DNA of 64,000 bases from Stichopus chloronotus (taxonomy: Eukaryota; Echinodermata; Holothuroidea; Aspidochirotida; Stichopodidae), in NCBI GenBank assembly GCA_021234535.1, contig CM037837.1:8344218-8408217 (forward strand), written 5' to 3'. Below the pieces are notes generated by a model. It searched no databases. It was not told where the DNA came from and worked only from the letters and a program-made list of their open reading frames with translations. The position numbers and the translations under genes were made by a program. Shown piece after piece: positions 48,951 through 61,048 of the stretch. How positions within the stretch are numbered: the stretch's first letter is position 1; each line of letters starts with the position of its first letter.

Positions 48951-50724
48951 CAGTCTAAAATTAATTTGGTAAGGTGCACAATATTCAAAGAAATAGCAGT
49001 ATCCTCGCAAACTATGGTACTTCAACAACACGCAGATATATGTGAACTAGAAGGTAGCTATTCACACACTGATAAAGCCGGACACTACTGGCAGCGTCCT
49101 TGCCCTGTATTTAAAGCAAAACAGTTCTGCTCCTTGCCATGCATACCTAATGTGTCCTCCACTTGTTGCTTCCAGTCCAATGTCATTCTGGTGTATTTAT
49201 TTTTATGGCTCTGAGCTACAGTACTGCATTTTCTATCACAGGTAAGATTAAATAGGGCCTTACCTATAGGACAGACCAATGAATAGTGTCGGAATTTACC
49301 AAATTAATTTATAGCCACAAACAGGCAGTATAATTATGAAAAGCAATAAGTTTTATTAAGCTATCTTTAGGAGTTAGGATTACTCTGTATCAATCATGTA
49401 AAGTTCTGCAGTATAATTTACACTGTTCTATACATTCCGTACCAACAGTAATGTCAGAGCCTAGGTGCCTTATAAAATTAGTATAACATTAGGAATAACA
49501 CTTGGAGAAAGTATGTCAGTCTGTTTTTACAGATATTGTAGACATGCAAGCTGCTTCTGCAATCCATAATCACTTTGCAGACAGTTTGTATTTGTAGGCC
49601 TAAGCTTACATGTTTCCAATTGATATTGAATGTAGGATAGGCAGAATGAAGAAACCTGAGGAAACATGTCACCATTTCTTTTCTAATAACTCAGAAAATA
49701 TCAAGCATGCCTAAGAAATGAGACCAAGTTTAAACAAAATGAGTAATTTTACCTCCACTAATGCTAAAGACTAAAGGTGGATGGGTAATTTTGATACATG
49801 TCTGAGTGGATCAATGTATGACTTATTTTCCCAGTTAACATTTCAGAAATGCACATGTGCACAGAGGATAATACCAGTACTAGTACTGAGACAGGGAAAT
49901 GTAATGGTATTGGTTCTTACCAGCACTGTCCAACCCTACATGAAAGATGAAATGTGGTTTCTTGAACCAATTTTAACTTTGAGCTTGCTGAACAGCAATG
50001 GCCTCACTTTAATGTTTGCACTTACAGTTTTTCACTCCTTCAGTTTTTAAAGGTTTTTTTTTTTTTTCGATTCAGAGGTGTGAAAACTGCACCTTTTCAG
50101 GTAACAAGTCGAATAAATTTGCATTCTGTTTCGGCGAGAGGTATTTTGCTGTTGACTTAACTCTTGAAAGTATCATTACCGTACCTGACCATTTCTTCTT
50201 CTTCGGTTAGAATTACCAAGAATTACACTGAAGGCCTAATTCAGGTTTGCATAAAGCACTTTTTAATAACGCTGCTATCGTGTGGTGGTTAATCTCTAAA
50301 ACGAACACACACGTGGAATACTCATTTAGCAGAACCCTTTTAAGTACTTGAGATTGATCACAATCATTTCATATCCATGTTAATCCCCATTAGAATCCAC
50401 ACATTCCTGTTGTCCATCTGTCTGCCTGTCTACTTATCTCCCTGTTTCGAATGCTCCCTGTAATTTGAAAACACCTGTTACTATTCTTTTTTTTCTCTGT
50501 GGATGTTTCTCTGTGCATGATACGGTATGCCAACATGATAGGCTTAGAGGCAAAACCATGCTTCACTTCGCATAAAGAAACACTGTACCAGTCCTCAAAG
50601 TCAACTTGGCATTTAAAGTAGACACGTGCAGTGGTCTGGTCATGTATGTTAACCATGCATGAAGGCCATACATGACTGGACCTGATTGGTTCAATCCAGG
50701 TACTCTTGCCTGATGTAGCTAAGC

Positions 50725-50973
50725 CTAAGCTAAACCATTCAGGCTCATCATCAATAAATATCTACAAAAGCCTCATCTCCTACAAACATTACATGCACAA
50801 CATGAGCTACGGATGAAGCATCAATTTGAATTTTGGAATGTTTCTTTGAGTAACTATTTCTTGAAAAGAAGGATGCTGTCCTTCCTTATAGTTGATAATC
50901 TGTCATTCTGTGTCTTCAAATATCGGGTTAAAAAATCTAATTTCTTGCTGCACAACAAATTGCCCTTTAAAGC
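50725..50973 (+). repeat. Family F fragment F5
   Basis: CATCATCAATAAATATCTAC, GAAGCATCAATTTGAATTTT, CTTGAAAAGAAGGATGCTGT and the right end TGCCCTTTAAAG. Left terminus missing. Confidence 0.65.
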
Positions 50974-51355
50974 ATCCTATCTCATGTCTGATTGCGGCTA
51001 CATCCTTCATGAATTCAATTTAAAAATAGAAACAGTGTCCCAAGTGACAGCATTGTGCTCGTCTTACAAGTGAGTTTACAAGCTACAGCCTGTCAATGGA
51101 GGATGCTAATTAAAATCCATGTCGGTGGATTACAAACTTAATTTTGATGAACGCCTTTTGCTGATTAACTGCAAGTATAACAGTGAATCAGAAACCAGTA
51201 CATACATAGTGAGCTGGTTCCCCACCAGTGTCTACTCTTCAGGGTAACAGTTGCGACAGTTCCTGCCTTCTCTTAAAGGAACTGAGTTCTGAAAAGCTTC
51301 CACATGCTTTGATCTGCTCCCCTGCTTTGATGTAATGTGTAAAAACTGTACTTAC

Positions 51356-51471
51356 CTGGACTTCCCTCACAAACGACGTATCACCTCTGTGGACATTCAG
51401 CATTTCTAGGCGGTGGTTAGAAAAGTATGTTAGCAATCTGTGCTTGGCACACAAAGAGTGCACTTTTTGTG
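51356..51471 (-). CDS. Candidate exon ending in a consensus donor; possibly a first coding exon
   Basis: On the minus strand the sequence GAAGTCCAG is followed by GTAAGTACAG, a near-perfect donor. The frame entering the donor in phase 0 is open for at least 48 codons upstream. It reads AKHRLLTYFSNHRLEM and then LNVHRGDTSFVREVQ. An ATG at 51401-51403 has a purine at -3, so this may be a first coding exon of 16 codons with 5' untranslated sequence upstream. Alternatively, a weak acceptor (GTCGTAG, exon from 51471) makes it a 116-nt internal exon. The phase matches the exon at 30199-30303, so the two could be joined across about 21 kb, but nothing in the sequence proves that. No domain is recognised. 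The exon is more GC-rich than its surroundings. Confidence 0.4.
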
Positions 51472-54401
51472 CTACGACAGGTGAAGTGCTGCGTGCCAAA
51501 CTAGCTCATCAGCTGGCTCCTTACACTGCATACAATCCTAGCGGATGACGAGGTGGAGAATCAAAGTTGGTGAGCAACAAAATTGTTTTGTTTCACCTGT
51601 CACACGATACTGCTATGGTCTGCACGAGAAGTAGACAGTTTTTACAGCAAATGTGACTTCATCTTCACTGTGTAACAGTCTCCCTGAATAGGTGAGTATT
51701 AAATGTTTGCCATCGGTTTACAAACACTCAAAATTGTGAAGAGTAATTCCTACCACCATCAAAAGCAGTGCACTGACATTTTAGGACAATTATTTAATGA
51801 TTTCAATAACGAGCAATTGTTTTACTTTGGGTCTTGATGAGAGATTCAAGTGGCCGGTGCTGCGTGTCATGATTTGGCATTAAATTGTTCCCAGTGGGGT
51901 TTCATTATCAGTGTGTTGTATCTACTTTCAGAATCTTCAGGCAAGTTCGATACTCGGTTCAATTCAAAATTTGATGGCCCCTCTCAAAGTCCTTCTGTGA
52001 TTACGATAGTGCTTATGTACCGCTGTATGGGCAATACGGCCGTCAAACTTTATTACCCTTAGATTTCACAAAGTGAGGACGACCCTGCACTCATGTCCCA
52101 GATGACAGTGCCGATTAATTAAAGACAAAAACCTAATCATTGTCGTGTAATTATCCACTTACTGCACACAGGAGTGTGTACATTACATGCAGTAATTAGA
52201 CAGCGCTGTATGAGCAGGTAATGCAAACACTTCGAAAAGTTCTCAGTCTTGGAATTCTGAGTAAATTCAACCACTGAAACTTTGTTTGCACATACATTTA
52301 CATTTCATAAAGTATTGAATCAGATCTCTATTTAACAGCCGGCAGACTGTGGATCAAACAAAAGGAACAAATGGCAGTTTTCAGCAACCAGTCATCTGGT
52401 ACCACTATACCACATGGTATTTTGCTGTATAAACTGGTCAAACTGCTATCCAAATATGCATATATATGTGTAGCAGATGTTTTCTTTGAAACTGTGCAAT
52501 TTTCAAACAGTTAACGGTAAAAAAAACTGAAATGGCTTTGAAACTGCGATAGCGATAATGACAAAGCTAAAGTATTTCCTGGTTCTGACGCCCTGCCACT
52601 TGATACCATACATGAAAAAATGAACCACTAGTCACAAGAGAATGTGTAATGGCGATAATTTTTTTCTTCTGAGATGCATTTTGTGATCCAATGTTGCTCC
52701 AGTTCACATAAATTTTATTGATCTTGCTCATATTGAGCAAATGCAGGACATTATTTGCAACTGGACAAGTTGCCCATTCAGTCTTTTGACAGTAAATGCC
52801 ATGTTAGACTGTAATGTTGATATGATCTCAACATTTAAAACGGTATTATTTAAGACAGCACATACTTAAAAGACCCCCTCTTCTGTCGCATTTAGATACG
52901 TATATTGACCAGTGCCCTCAATTCTTGAGATAACAGATTATGTTAATAGACAATCAGCATAAACTTTTTTTTTTTTGACAGGTCCATTATTGAACAACTT
53001 GTAATAGGTAAAACTCATAATATGAAGCCCTATACCGCCAACCATGGGCGCTAGTAGAGAAAGGGACAGGAACACTAATTTTTCGACTTCATGCATATTA
53101 TAACCAATTGTAGAGGCTACTCTTATCCCACACCTGTGACAGTCTGTGGAACGCTTTTAGCAATCCGTACAGCATGAGCCCATGAGGCCTGACTGATAGG
53201 TTTCTCCACAGAGCTCTCCATGCAGCCTCCTTCTCTGTAATACCCTTGCCATTTGGACTGTCAGAAGTCATTAATGATGAGATCAATGATACCAACTGTT
53301 TAGTACCGCCAATGTGTCAGGGCTCGCGACCAAATTGCTCTCTGCATATCGTGGGGCCTAATAACAGGACATACCACGGTCTAACTCGGTTGTTTTGATG
53401 AGGGGTTTTTAAGTACTTTCCAGCCAGTACTTGAGTGTACATATATATTGAATGCACATGTGGGATGTGGTGGATATGAAGACAAACTGCAGGCTCAAAA
53501 TCTATGCCTCCCATTTCCGTAAATTTTTATTTCAGTTGCTGAACAGATACACCGCTAATGAGATGCGACGAATTGAAATATGAGCAGCCTATCGTCCTCA
53601 GAGTAAAGGTCACGATCGATCCACCTTCACAGTTTCCCACTATTATCAGTTTCAAAATACAGTAATTTACAGATGGTTTTTCAAAGTTACCATCAACTTC
53701 AGCCTATAGTGAGTGCAAAAAAAAAATACCACTGCACAAATATGAACTAAAATGGCTGGAGGCAGGCTTTCCTTCTCTCTTCACAAACACAGGTACGTGT
53801 TTTGACTGGAACTTTGGCTGAATTAGACACTGGGTGCAGTCCATGTCAAAATTTAAAGTTACTGCTATGTTTAAACTGAATCATGCATGTGGAGCCAAAT
53901 ACGAAAGGAAATTTTTTCCAAAGACAACTATAATATCGATTTAACCAATATCATCATATTTTCTGTGATTTAGCACAGATTTACACTTTGAAAATATATT
54001 CATACTTGCAAAGTGTTCAAGTACCTTGTACCTGTTGTGCAAATTCACTGCTACTTTCATTAATTTTATAGGATTTTAAACATGTAAATACTTTTAAAGA
54101 CAACAACTCCAAACCCTAAATTAATCTCTTTATAGATGGGTAATACACCCTGTCAGGAGTGTATCTTCTCTCCATAGGCATACATGCTTGGGAGGCACGT
54201 CAAATCTGCTGGAAAAATAATTGCCTTTGTTCGAATTTCTGCAAATGATGACACATCTACACGTTCGAGCAAAACAAGGAAAATGATATGGGTGTATATT
54301 CGTATGGATCTAATTTAACAACATGTTAGATAAACGTCATTATTATATACTATCATCTATGCTACAGTTTCCCCCTCCCCCTTGACTTACTTCATGATAA
54401 T
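51472..54401. other. Region upstream of the 51.4 kb exon candidate
   Basis: If that exon is a first exon, the promoter should lie in the first few hundred bases here. I see no TATA box or CpG cluster at a convincing distance. The rest is unique AT-rich sequence. Confidence 0.35.
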
Positions 54402-55530
54402 GACAAGGGACCACCTTTTCTACTACGCACGCAAGTTTTGGAGGATTAGTGACATTAGGAAGCTCCCGGTGGATGGTACAGTGGTCAGTTTTTCCTGACT
54501 CCAAAATTGTGTCAAGTTAAATTACTGCATACTGCAGAGCAGGTAGAACAGAACAAAAAAAAAAAAATGAGAGGAGGGAGGCAGGTGAACACCTACAGGA
54601 CAATCTCAGCTGAGGGCCACATCGCATTGGCACGGAGTGCATAAGAAAAGTCTTGGCCTGAAACCCCTCAGATGGGTAGAAACAGCACATTCCTGTTGTT
54701 CTAGGCTTAATGTGCTCAGCTTTGAACATGAAGGTCTGCAGGAAAAATCAATTAATGGCAAAACTTTCAAATTATTAGATCAGGGGTTTTGTTACCCCCG
54801 GAGGAACTTTAATGCAGTGACATCAACAGCCTTGTCATCAAGGGGGGAGGGCTGCATGGAGCATAGGTTGAAGCACGGCCCAAGTTACACCTTTTCTACT
54901 ACCCATACAACCCACAAAGGATTAGCCAAATTAGGAAGCTCACTGTGCCTAGATGCATCATCAAGTCAGTTTTTCCTGGCTTCAAAATCGTGTCACATCA
55001 TCTTAGTGCATTTTGCATAGCAGGCATGACAGAATGAAAAAATCATGGAGGAAGGGGGTACTCGAGTACTGCCAGGATTATCTATGAAACGGAGTGCCAC
55101 CATCGGCTGGCAGGATAAGAAAATATTTCACTGTACAAACACCCCCGGGGCCCAGATGGCCAGAAATGGCACTTCCCAGCATTCTACAGTAAGCTGCATG
55201 TATGTACCTAGCCTTGAACTTGGGCATCCGCAGTAGAAAATCAAGAGGAGGGAATCTTTCAATTTGATCAGTTCAGGGGGATTTTGTTACCCCCTGGAAG
55301 AACTTTGATCTAGTAACATAACCAGCCTCAAGGGGGGGGGGGGGGGGGGGGGAGGAGAGCTGAATGGACCAAAGGGTTTCAGTGAAGGACAAACAGTAAT
55401 TGCACTTAGAAGAGAAACACCACCCTAGGTGGCTTGCAGTGTAATGAGAAAATGTGAACTGAGGTAATGCTCCTCAGATTGCAGGAAATGGCACTCACTG
55501 TTGCTCTAGCCTTTTTAATTTCAGTTTCAA
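54402..55530 (+). repeat. Tandem repeat, 476-bp unit, two full copies and a partial third
   Basis: CTTTTCTACTAC occurs at 54415 and 54891. Both units contain TCAGTTTTTCCTG, GGAGTGC, GATCAGGGG-type sequence before TTTTGTTACCCCC, and GGAACTTT. The third unit keeps only the GGAAATGGCACTC part. A 127-codon frame at 54637-55020 crosses the unit junction and is not preserved in the second unit, so I do not call it a gene. Confidence 0.75.
55336..55356. repeat. Poly-G tract at the tandem-unit junction
   Basis: About 18 consecutive G after CCTCAA. The first unit has only a short G run in the same place, so the tract has expanded. Confidence 0.8.
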
Positions 55531-55710
55531 GTTTGACCTAATTTGTCTATCAATTTAGGCTCTTATTTTTCTCTTAGTCAGCTTATCCCTCTGCCCAAAA
55601 AATTGACTGATACGTATTAGAGAAATGACTCTGTCCCTTATCACAAAGCACAAGCAAAAGAACGAGCATGTTTAGACTATCATAAGACAATAACGAAATA
55701 TTCATGTTAA

Positions 55711-55815
55711 ATACACACACACATGCACACACTCACACACAATTGCCAGATGTTAGACCATAGTCAATACGGTAATGCATAGGTTACATGAGGTGAGGGA
55801 GTATAAACTGTGAAT
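55711..55815 (+). mobile_element. Family A right arm with CA tract (A9)
   Basis: ACACACACACATGCACACAC, then ATTGCCAGATGTTAGACCAT, GGTAATGCATAGGTTACATG and ACTGTGAAT. No left arm. Confidence 0.75.
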
Positions 55816-56147
55816 CATTAATGTTTAATTAATGACTCTGAGAGTATAAAGCACAGCCTGCCCTCTGAAAATGAACCTCAAAAAAAAAATCACTAACACT
55901 TGCTTGCATTTAAAACAAAGACAAATTAGGGCTGTCTCTGTCTCGGTGACATGCATTATCAAAATTGTTCGCCTCTGGAGATTCACACAAAGCAACACCA
56001 CAGAAACTGTTAGGACATACACAGTATGAAACTCGTGATTGACAACGATGATACGTAGTTTCTGACGGAAATGAGGGATTGGTCACAGAATAAATATGGC
56101 TCTTTAGAGTCTTAGTGAGAACCCTCTAGATCTGTTTCCTTATACAG

Positions 56148-56379
56148 GCCAGACATGGAGTTGGAAATCAACCAAGGCCACCTACAACCAGAGATCAGTT
56201 CAATGGTAAATAGAGGGATGGAAGCACATTATGACTGGCTATGCCCCTCCTCCTCCAGAGTAATCGATACCAAAGTTCCTTCAGTTGGCCAGGAAAATTA
56301 TCCTCTCCCTCAAACTCACAGTGACATACAACTAGCAGACTTGATCCTCTCCTGGTCTGTGGTTTACCAGCACAAATAG
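56148..56379 (+). CDS. Candidate terminal exon, about 76 codons
   Basis: A strong acceptor (CTGTTTCCTTATACAG) is followed at once by an open frame, PDMELEINQGHLQPEISSM and onward, to a TAG at 56377-56379. The protein continues with GMEAHYDWLCPSSS and ends ILSWSVVYQHK. Base use is richer in CC and CT than the flanks. An ATG lies at 56155. A weaker alternative is a 61-nt internal exon ending at 56208 (CAATG followed by GTAAAT). No AATAAA follows closely. It is on the strand opposite the 30.2 kb exon. Product unknown. Confidence 0.25.
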
Positions 56380-56922
56380 ATATGAGCTACAGAACAGCAG
56401 CTGGCAAGATATTGGCTCCGCAATGTGTTATTGAACTGACTATGCGGCTACCGACTGGCAATGTGGCTACCAGTGCCCACCTAAAAATGGCTGAAGGAAC
56501 TGGCATTTTACATTCACCTGAATTTCTTGCAAATACAGCATCTATCATGTAACTACCCTAGAGCCAAAAAGAAGTTTCTACTGGGAACTTTCCAAAATAG
56601 TACATGACACCTGCTTCCTTAAATGGGGGGGAAAAAAATCAGTTTTTTCTTCTTTTTTTTTGCATGACACACCAACTGACTTTAAAAGACAACAAGATTT
56701 GTGATTACATTAGAGTTGGAATATTTTGATCAGGGATAAAATAGTTCACTGGCTCTCCCCGGCTTTGTTTACAGAAGGCCTACATCAAACATCATATCTG
56801 AAAGGGCATAAACCCATCAAGGAACAAACTTTTACAGTATATATGATGACCTTAAGGACACCTTACATTTTATGTAAGGTATGTATGAGCTAACTGCAAG
56901 ATCTTTAATGCCTGCTATGAGC

Positions 56923-58307
56923 TTAAAGGCTGTAATGCATCACCCCAGACAGTTTCAGTTCTCCCAACCACCTACCTCTAGTCCCTCCCTCAGCCTGTCT
57001 TACATTCCTCCACGTGTAATCAGTCACCTGGTTGCTATGCAATTAACTACGACGCTTCACACAGTTCTATTTGAAAAGTGACCTTGAAAATGCTACGGTT
57101 GCCCAGCTTACGCAATTGCGCGGTTAAGTTTTCAAACGATGATATCTTCGCTCCTGTGCATTCGATCACGCTAATATTTTCACAGCACATACTCTGTACA
57201 CTCCCCAACTCCCCTTCCAAATTTTGCAACCATACACGACCATCCGGCAGAGATATCGATGATTTTAGCTTTTGACCACGCCTTCAAACAACCTTCAGTA
57301 AAGCATGTCAGGGAACCGCATCACCACTCCGTCAATCTCCAAAGCTACTCCATGTCAATCATGACACTTGTTTCCATATACGGTTATAATCTCCCCTTGT
57401 TCGAAAGACATTTTAGTGATATTTACATACTAAACAACTCCCATCACTTTCACTTGCCTTCGCAGCTGGTTGCTCTATACAAACCAAACCAACTGTTGTT
57501 TCGTCATATGATAATAACATGTAATGACGTCACACGATGTCGAAATCCGAACACGTCCAAACTAGTTTACAGTATTGCATTGTGGGTAGCGTATGTCTTG
57601 CGTGTGGGCCTACGTATCAGTAGTACGTAAACAATACGTACATGGAGTAGAAAAGAAACAGTGTAGCCCTAGCAACCAGAAAAAGATTTTAAAACTTGTC
57701 ATGGAAGTGCATCACCGCACCTCTGTTATCATTTTTGTCATTTTCATGTGAAAAACTCAATTAACTTTGTGAAAGTGAAGTATGAAAACGTTCAGGATTC
57801 CCACTGCGAATATTTTCGACATTTTCTGTGACGATCACGAGGGAAAATTTTTGCGACTGTGTTGAGATGTGCAACCTTCGTTTGGACCAAATATTTGTGA
57901 GATTTGTCTCTTTTGGAACAATTATATCGGACCATACCTCTTGGATAATGTGTTCCCAATGTTCTGAGTGAGTTTTAAGAGATAATTTGCTATAAATTGT
58001 GAGATTCGGATGATTTAAAAATGTTAAATTTTTGCTCTTTCTTGGTTAGCCCCAAGGACGATCCGCTATGTGTGTTGCAATGTTACGTAATCCAATTATC
58101 TTGATGTTAGCAACGGTGCAAAATGGGCATAGCAACCCCGTGACTGTAATCAAAACAATGGATCCCTGTGTACGCTGTGTAATACGAGCTGCTCTGCATC
58201 TTTCGAATTTGCTGGCAATCTAAGAGTACTGTAACTTAGAACCAGTTGAGAATTTTCCTTTCAGGGAGGTAAAAATATAGCTTAGGGTGATGCAATACAG
58301 CCTTTAA
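56923..58307 (+). mobile_element. Family G, long copy G1 (1.4 kb, TTAA-flanked)
   Basis: Left TTAAAGGCTGTAATGCATCA, right GGTGATGCAATACAGCCTTT then AA. The ends are inverses and TTAA is present at each, as at piggyBac-type targets (inference; the tip AGGC differs from the usual CCY start). The interior is unusually CpG-rich and contains a 123-codon frame (57259-57630) with no recognised domain, no DDD-type transposase motif and no homologue in G2 or G3. The G1 ends match G2 and G3 over about 250 bp. Confidence 0.8.
57525..57640. promoter_or_regulatory. CpG-rich promoter-like segment inside G1
   Basis: TGACGTCA (57525-57532, CRE type), GCATTGTGGGTAG (57578-57590) and three TACGTA palindromes (57611, 57624, 57635) lie within 116 bp. 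CpG is otherwise rare in the window. This could be a captured promoter or the element's own. No transcript is visible downstream. Confidence 0.35.
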
Positions 58308-60225
58308 AATAGAACCAACATACAGTTCTTCGCCAGAGATGTGCAACACGACACAATGGCTTTATTCCTCAATAATATGGATGTATTTCACACATATGGC
58401 TACTTTTCAACTTTTGTTTTTCACATAGAAAATGAGAAATTATACAAGCTTAGCACTATATGGTAATTATTCATGACTATCAATTTTCCATAAATCATAA
58501 TCACTTCATATTTATAGGAATTCTGTGGAAGCTGCAATGAACTGGTAAATTACCCATTTACTACAAAATTGTTGGCAACTCATCAAATTTTCATTGCTGT
58601 TACTGGCTTACATTTCCACCCTGAAAAGGAACTACACTGTCCTTATGTTTTAAGGCTTGAACAATTCTCAAATTTACAGCTGATGTACTCGAGTACCACA
58701 GGGTAATGAAGTCTGGCAGAATACTGCCAGACTTATTAACATCCTTGATCATGATGGGTAGCATTCTACTGCTGGCATTTATGTTATAATTAATAGTGGG
58801 CTTGATTTTAATAGGTTATGCGATTGTCCAGGACAACAAAAATTCTGTTCAGAAAACCAATGTTAGTTATGTGGGTTGTCCAAGTGTCCATTTGTGTCTC
58901 AGTAAGAATTAAAACATCTTGTTGTCATCGGATTTAAGACTACATTCACTGCTTTCCGATCTTCTCTTTCAAATCTTATTTAATTGTCATGCTTCAGATG
59001 ACAAAATTTCCAGGCGGACAACCAGAGAAAGTGAAATGGTTGTCCTAGGGACAGACATTAAAACTTTCTGAAAATTGAGATCTACGTAAAGTATTACTTT
59101 AAGAGCAATAGTATTTAGTGATTACATTACACAAGTCGATGAGGGAGTAACAACCAATTTTTTTTCATTTTCAGAATCTGCTCAGTGGCCTTATTTCGTG
59201 ATATGATTCCACTTTCAGCTAACATTTTTTAATGACCCACTGACATGATTTGAATTCATTCTTTCATAGCTAATATAATTACTGACTCCATTTTCAGATG
59301 ACATACCTACCACAATGACTTCATTCTCAGAGCTATATCTCCTGTACCTGAGCCTCCAAATATGGAGCTTACAACACCATACATTTAGGTGACATGATTT
59401 TCAAAGTCCCCCTCTCCTCTTTCCAGCATTCAAACTCTGAATCATCTGACCATATTACCAACACAGGGTACTGAAAAGGGGGTCAGCAAATCAATAATCT
59501 ATTGTACTTCTTTTCCTCTTGAATTAAATCTCCTATTGAAAGAAGACGTCATAATTATACATATTGATGGGTTAATCAACACAAGCACACTCAATTATCT
59601 CTAAAAAGCTTGAAATAATCAATCACTCAAACATGACATATATGAAAACAGTTGACCGGGTTTTAAAAAAACAGACTTGGCTACAATTGTTTGGGTGAAT
59701 TTAACATGGTTGATTATTACTCACAAATGAACAGCACTGCACTGCACATCTGATTGTAGCGTGCAGGCAACATTTACTCGCATGACGAGGAGAAAAGAAA
59801 TTAAATTCCAAAGGCCTTTCTTCCCCAATCAGTGTAATCGACAGCAAAAACTTTTCACAGAGTTACAAAACTGTGTAAATACATTAAAAAGCTGGAACTC
59901 CTTCCCTTTGTGATAACAGAGCAGTGCTTAGTAAGCAATGACCCCCAAAAGTGTACTGCTGGCATATCGATTCCTTTGAGCACTTGATTCAAGATCCTCT
60001 TTTGTGGCATACTCTACTGATTATGAAAAGCACTTACAGATTGCAACAAAATCCACTGCCATTGAGTATCACAAACCCACAGACAGAGCCACTGTCAGAG
60101 ATAGTGATTTATTAACATGTCATAGTGTCCAATCATGCTAGTGTCCCCTGCAGTCATTCCTGACAAATACATTACCCCTGACTTAAAAATATATTTAATA
60201 ACCTAGACATACCCAATGTCGAAAT
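58308..60225. other. No gene seen
   Basis: AT-rich, no frame of 60 codons on either strand apart from repeats. One tight hairpin at 58.7 kb. Confidence 0.5.
58709..58734. repeat. Perfect 11-bp stem-loop
   Basis: AAGTCTGGCAG, loop AATA, CTGCCAGACTT. Tight tetraloop hairpin with no T run after it. Role unknown. Confidence 0.7.
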
Positions 60226-60498
60226 CAGAAATCTGGCTTTACTTCACATTTAGAGTATACATTATTTCTGATTTAAATATATATTGCTTTTCCAGAAATA
60301 TGAATTATAGCTGATATTCACAGTATGGTTTGCAATATCTATTGTCTGTACCAGAAATATGACATACCTTGTATACACAGTATTGTTCCTGATTTAAATA
60401 TCTGTTATGTACACCTGAAATCTCACTTACTTGATATTTAATGTATTGTTAGTTCATTTACATTTACATCATCTATACCAGAAATCTGACTTAAAAAG
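60226..60498 (+). repeat. Minisatellite, about 63 bp unit
   Basis: CAGAAAT(C/A)TGA-type starts occur at 60226, 60293, 60352, 60415 (as CTGAAATCTCAC) and 60479, spacing 59-67. Units also share CACAGTATTGTT and GATTTAAATAT. AT-rich, non-coding. Confidence 0.75.
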
Positions 60499-60747
60499 GC
60501 AAAATGCAGTCACCCCAATTTATATTAGTAAAGTCCCCGATCCTAATTCATAGATGGCTGTTTTGGCATCAAGTGACAATATATTTTTCACTATATCGTT
60601 AAATTTATGCACATTTTTTTGTTTGCTTAGCATATATGCAATAGCATGAAATATCCTGGAAGGTATACGTGCAATGTATAAAACAGATTTTTGAGATTTA
60701 GCTGATGTTTCTGAGTAAACTTGGGGTCATTACTTATTCCTCTAAAC

Positions 60748-61048
60748 TCATCAAAACTTCTGGTTTGGGAATTGACTGGCGACATACTCACCTAATGTGA
60801 CCTATGCATTACCATTTTGACTTCGATCTAGCATCTGGCAATTGTGTGTGTATATGTGGCCACCGTCCTTCTGTATTTGCCAGCCTTTCAGTCTCGCAGC
60901 GAAGTTTTCTGCAGCGAATCTGCATCCATCTGAATCTACTTCTTTTTGCAGCTTTTTGGGATTTGTTTTACACACCAGGCTTGCCAGATGCTGGATCGTA
61001 GTCAATACGGTAATGAATAGGTTATATGAAGTGAGGGGATACGTGAAT
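60748..61048 (+). mobile_element. Hairpin family A, full copy A10
   Basis: Left CAAAACTTCTGGTTTGGGAA, GACATACTCACCTAATGTGA; interior TGCCAGCCTTTCAGTCTCGC; right TTGCCAGATGCTGGATCGTA to ACGTGAAT. Collinear with A3 and A4. The three overlapping frames here (60802-61110) are repeat shadows. Confidence 0.8.

Noticed and set aside
54637..55020. 127-codon plus-strand frame
   Set aside because: It spans the junction of a tandem repeat and is not preserved in the second unit.
57259..57630. 123-codon plus-strand frame inside G1
   Set aside because: No transposase motif or recognised domain; absent from other G copies. Mentioned in G1 only.
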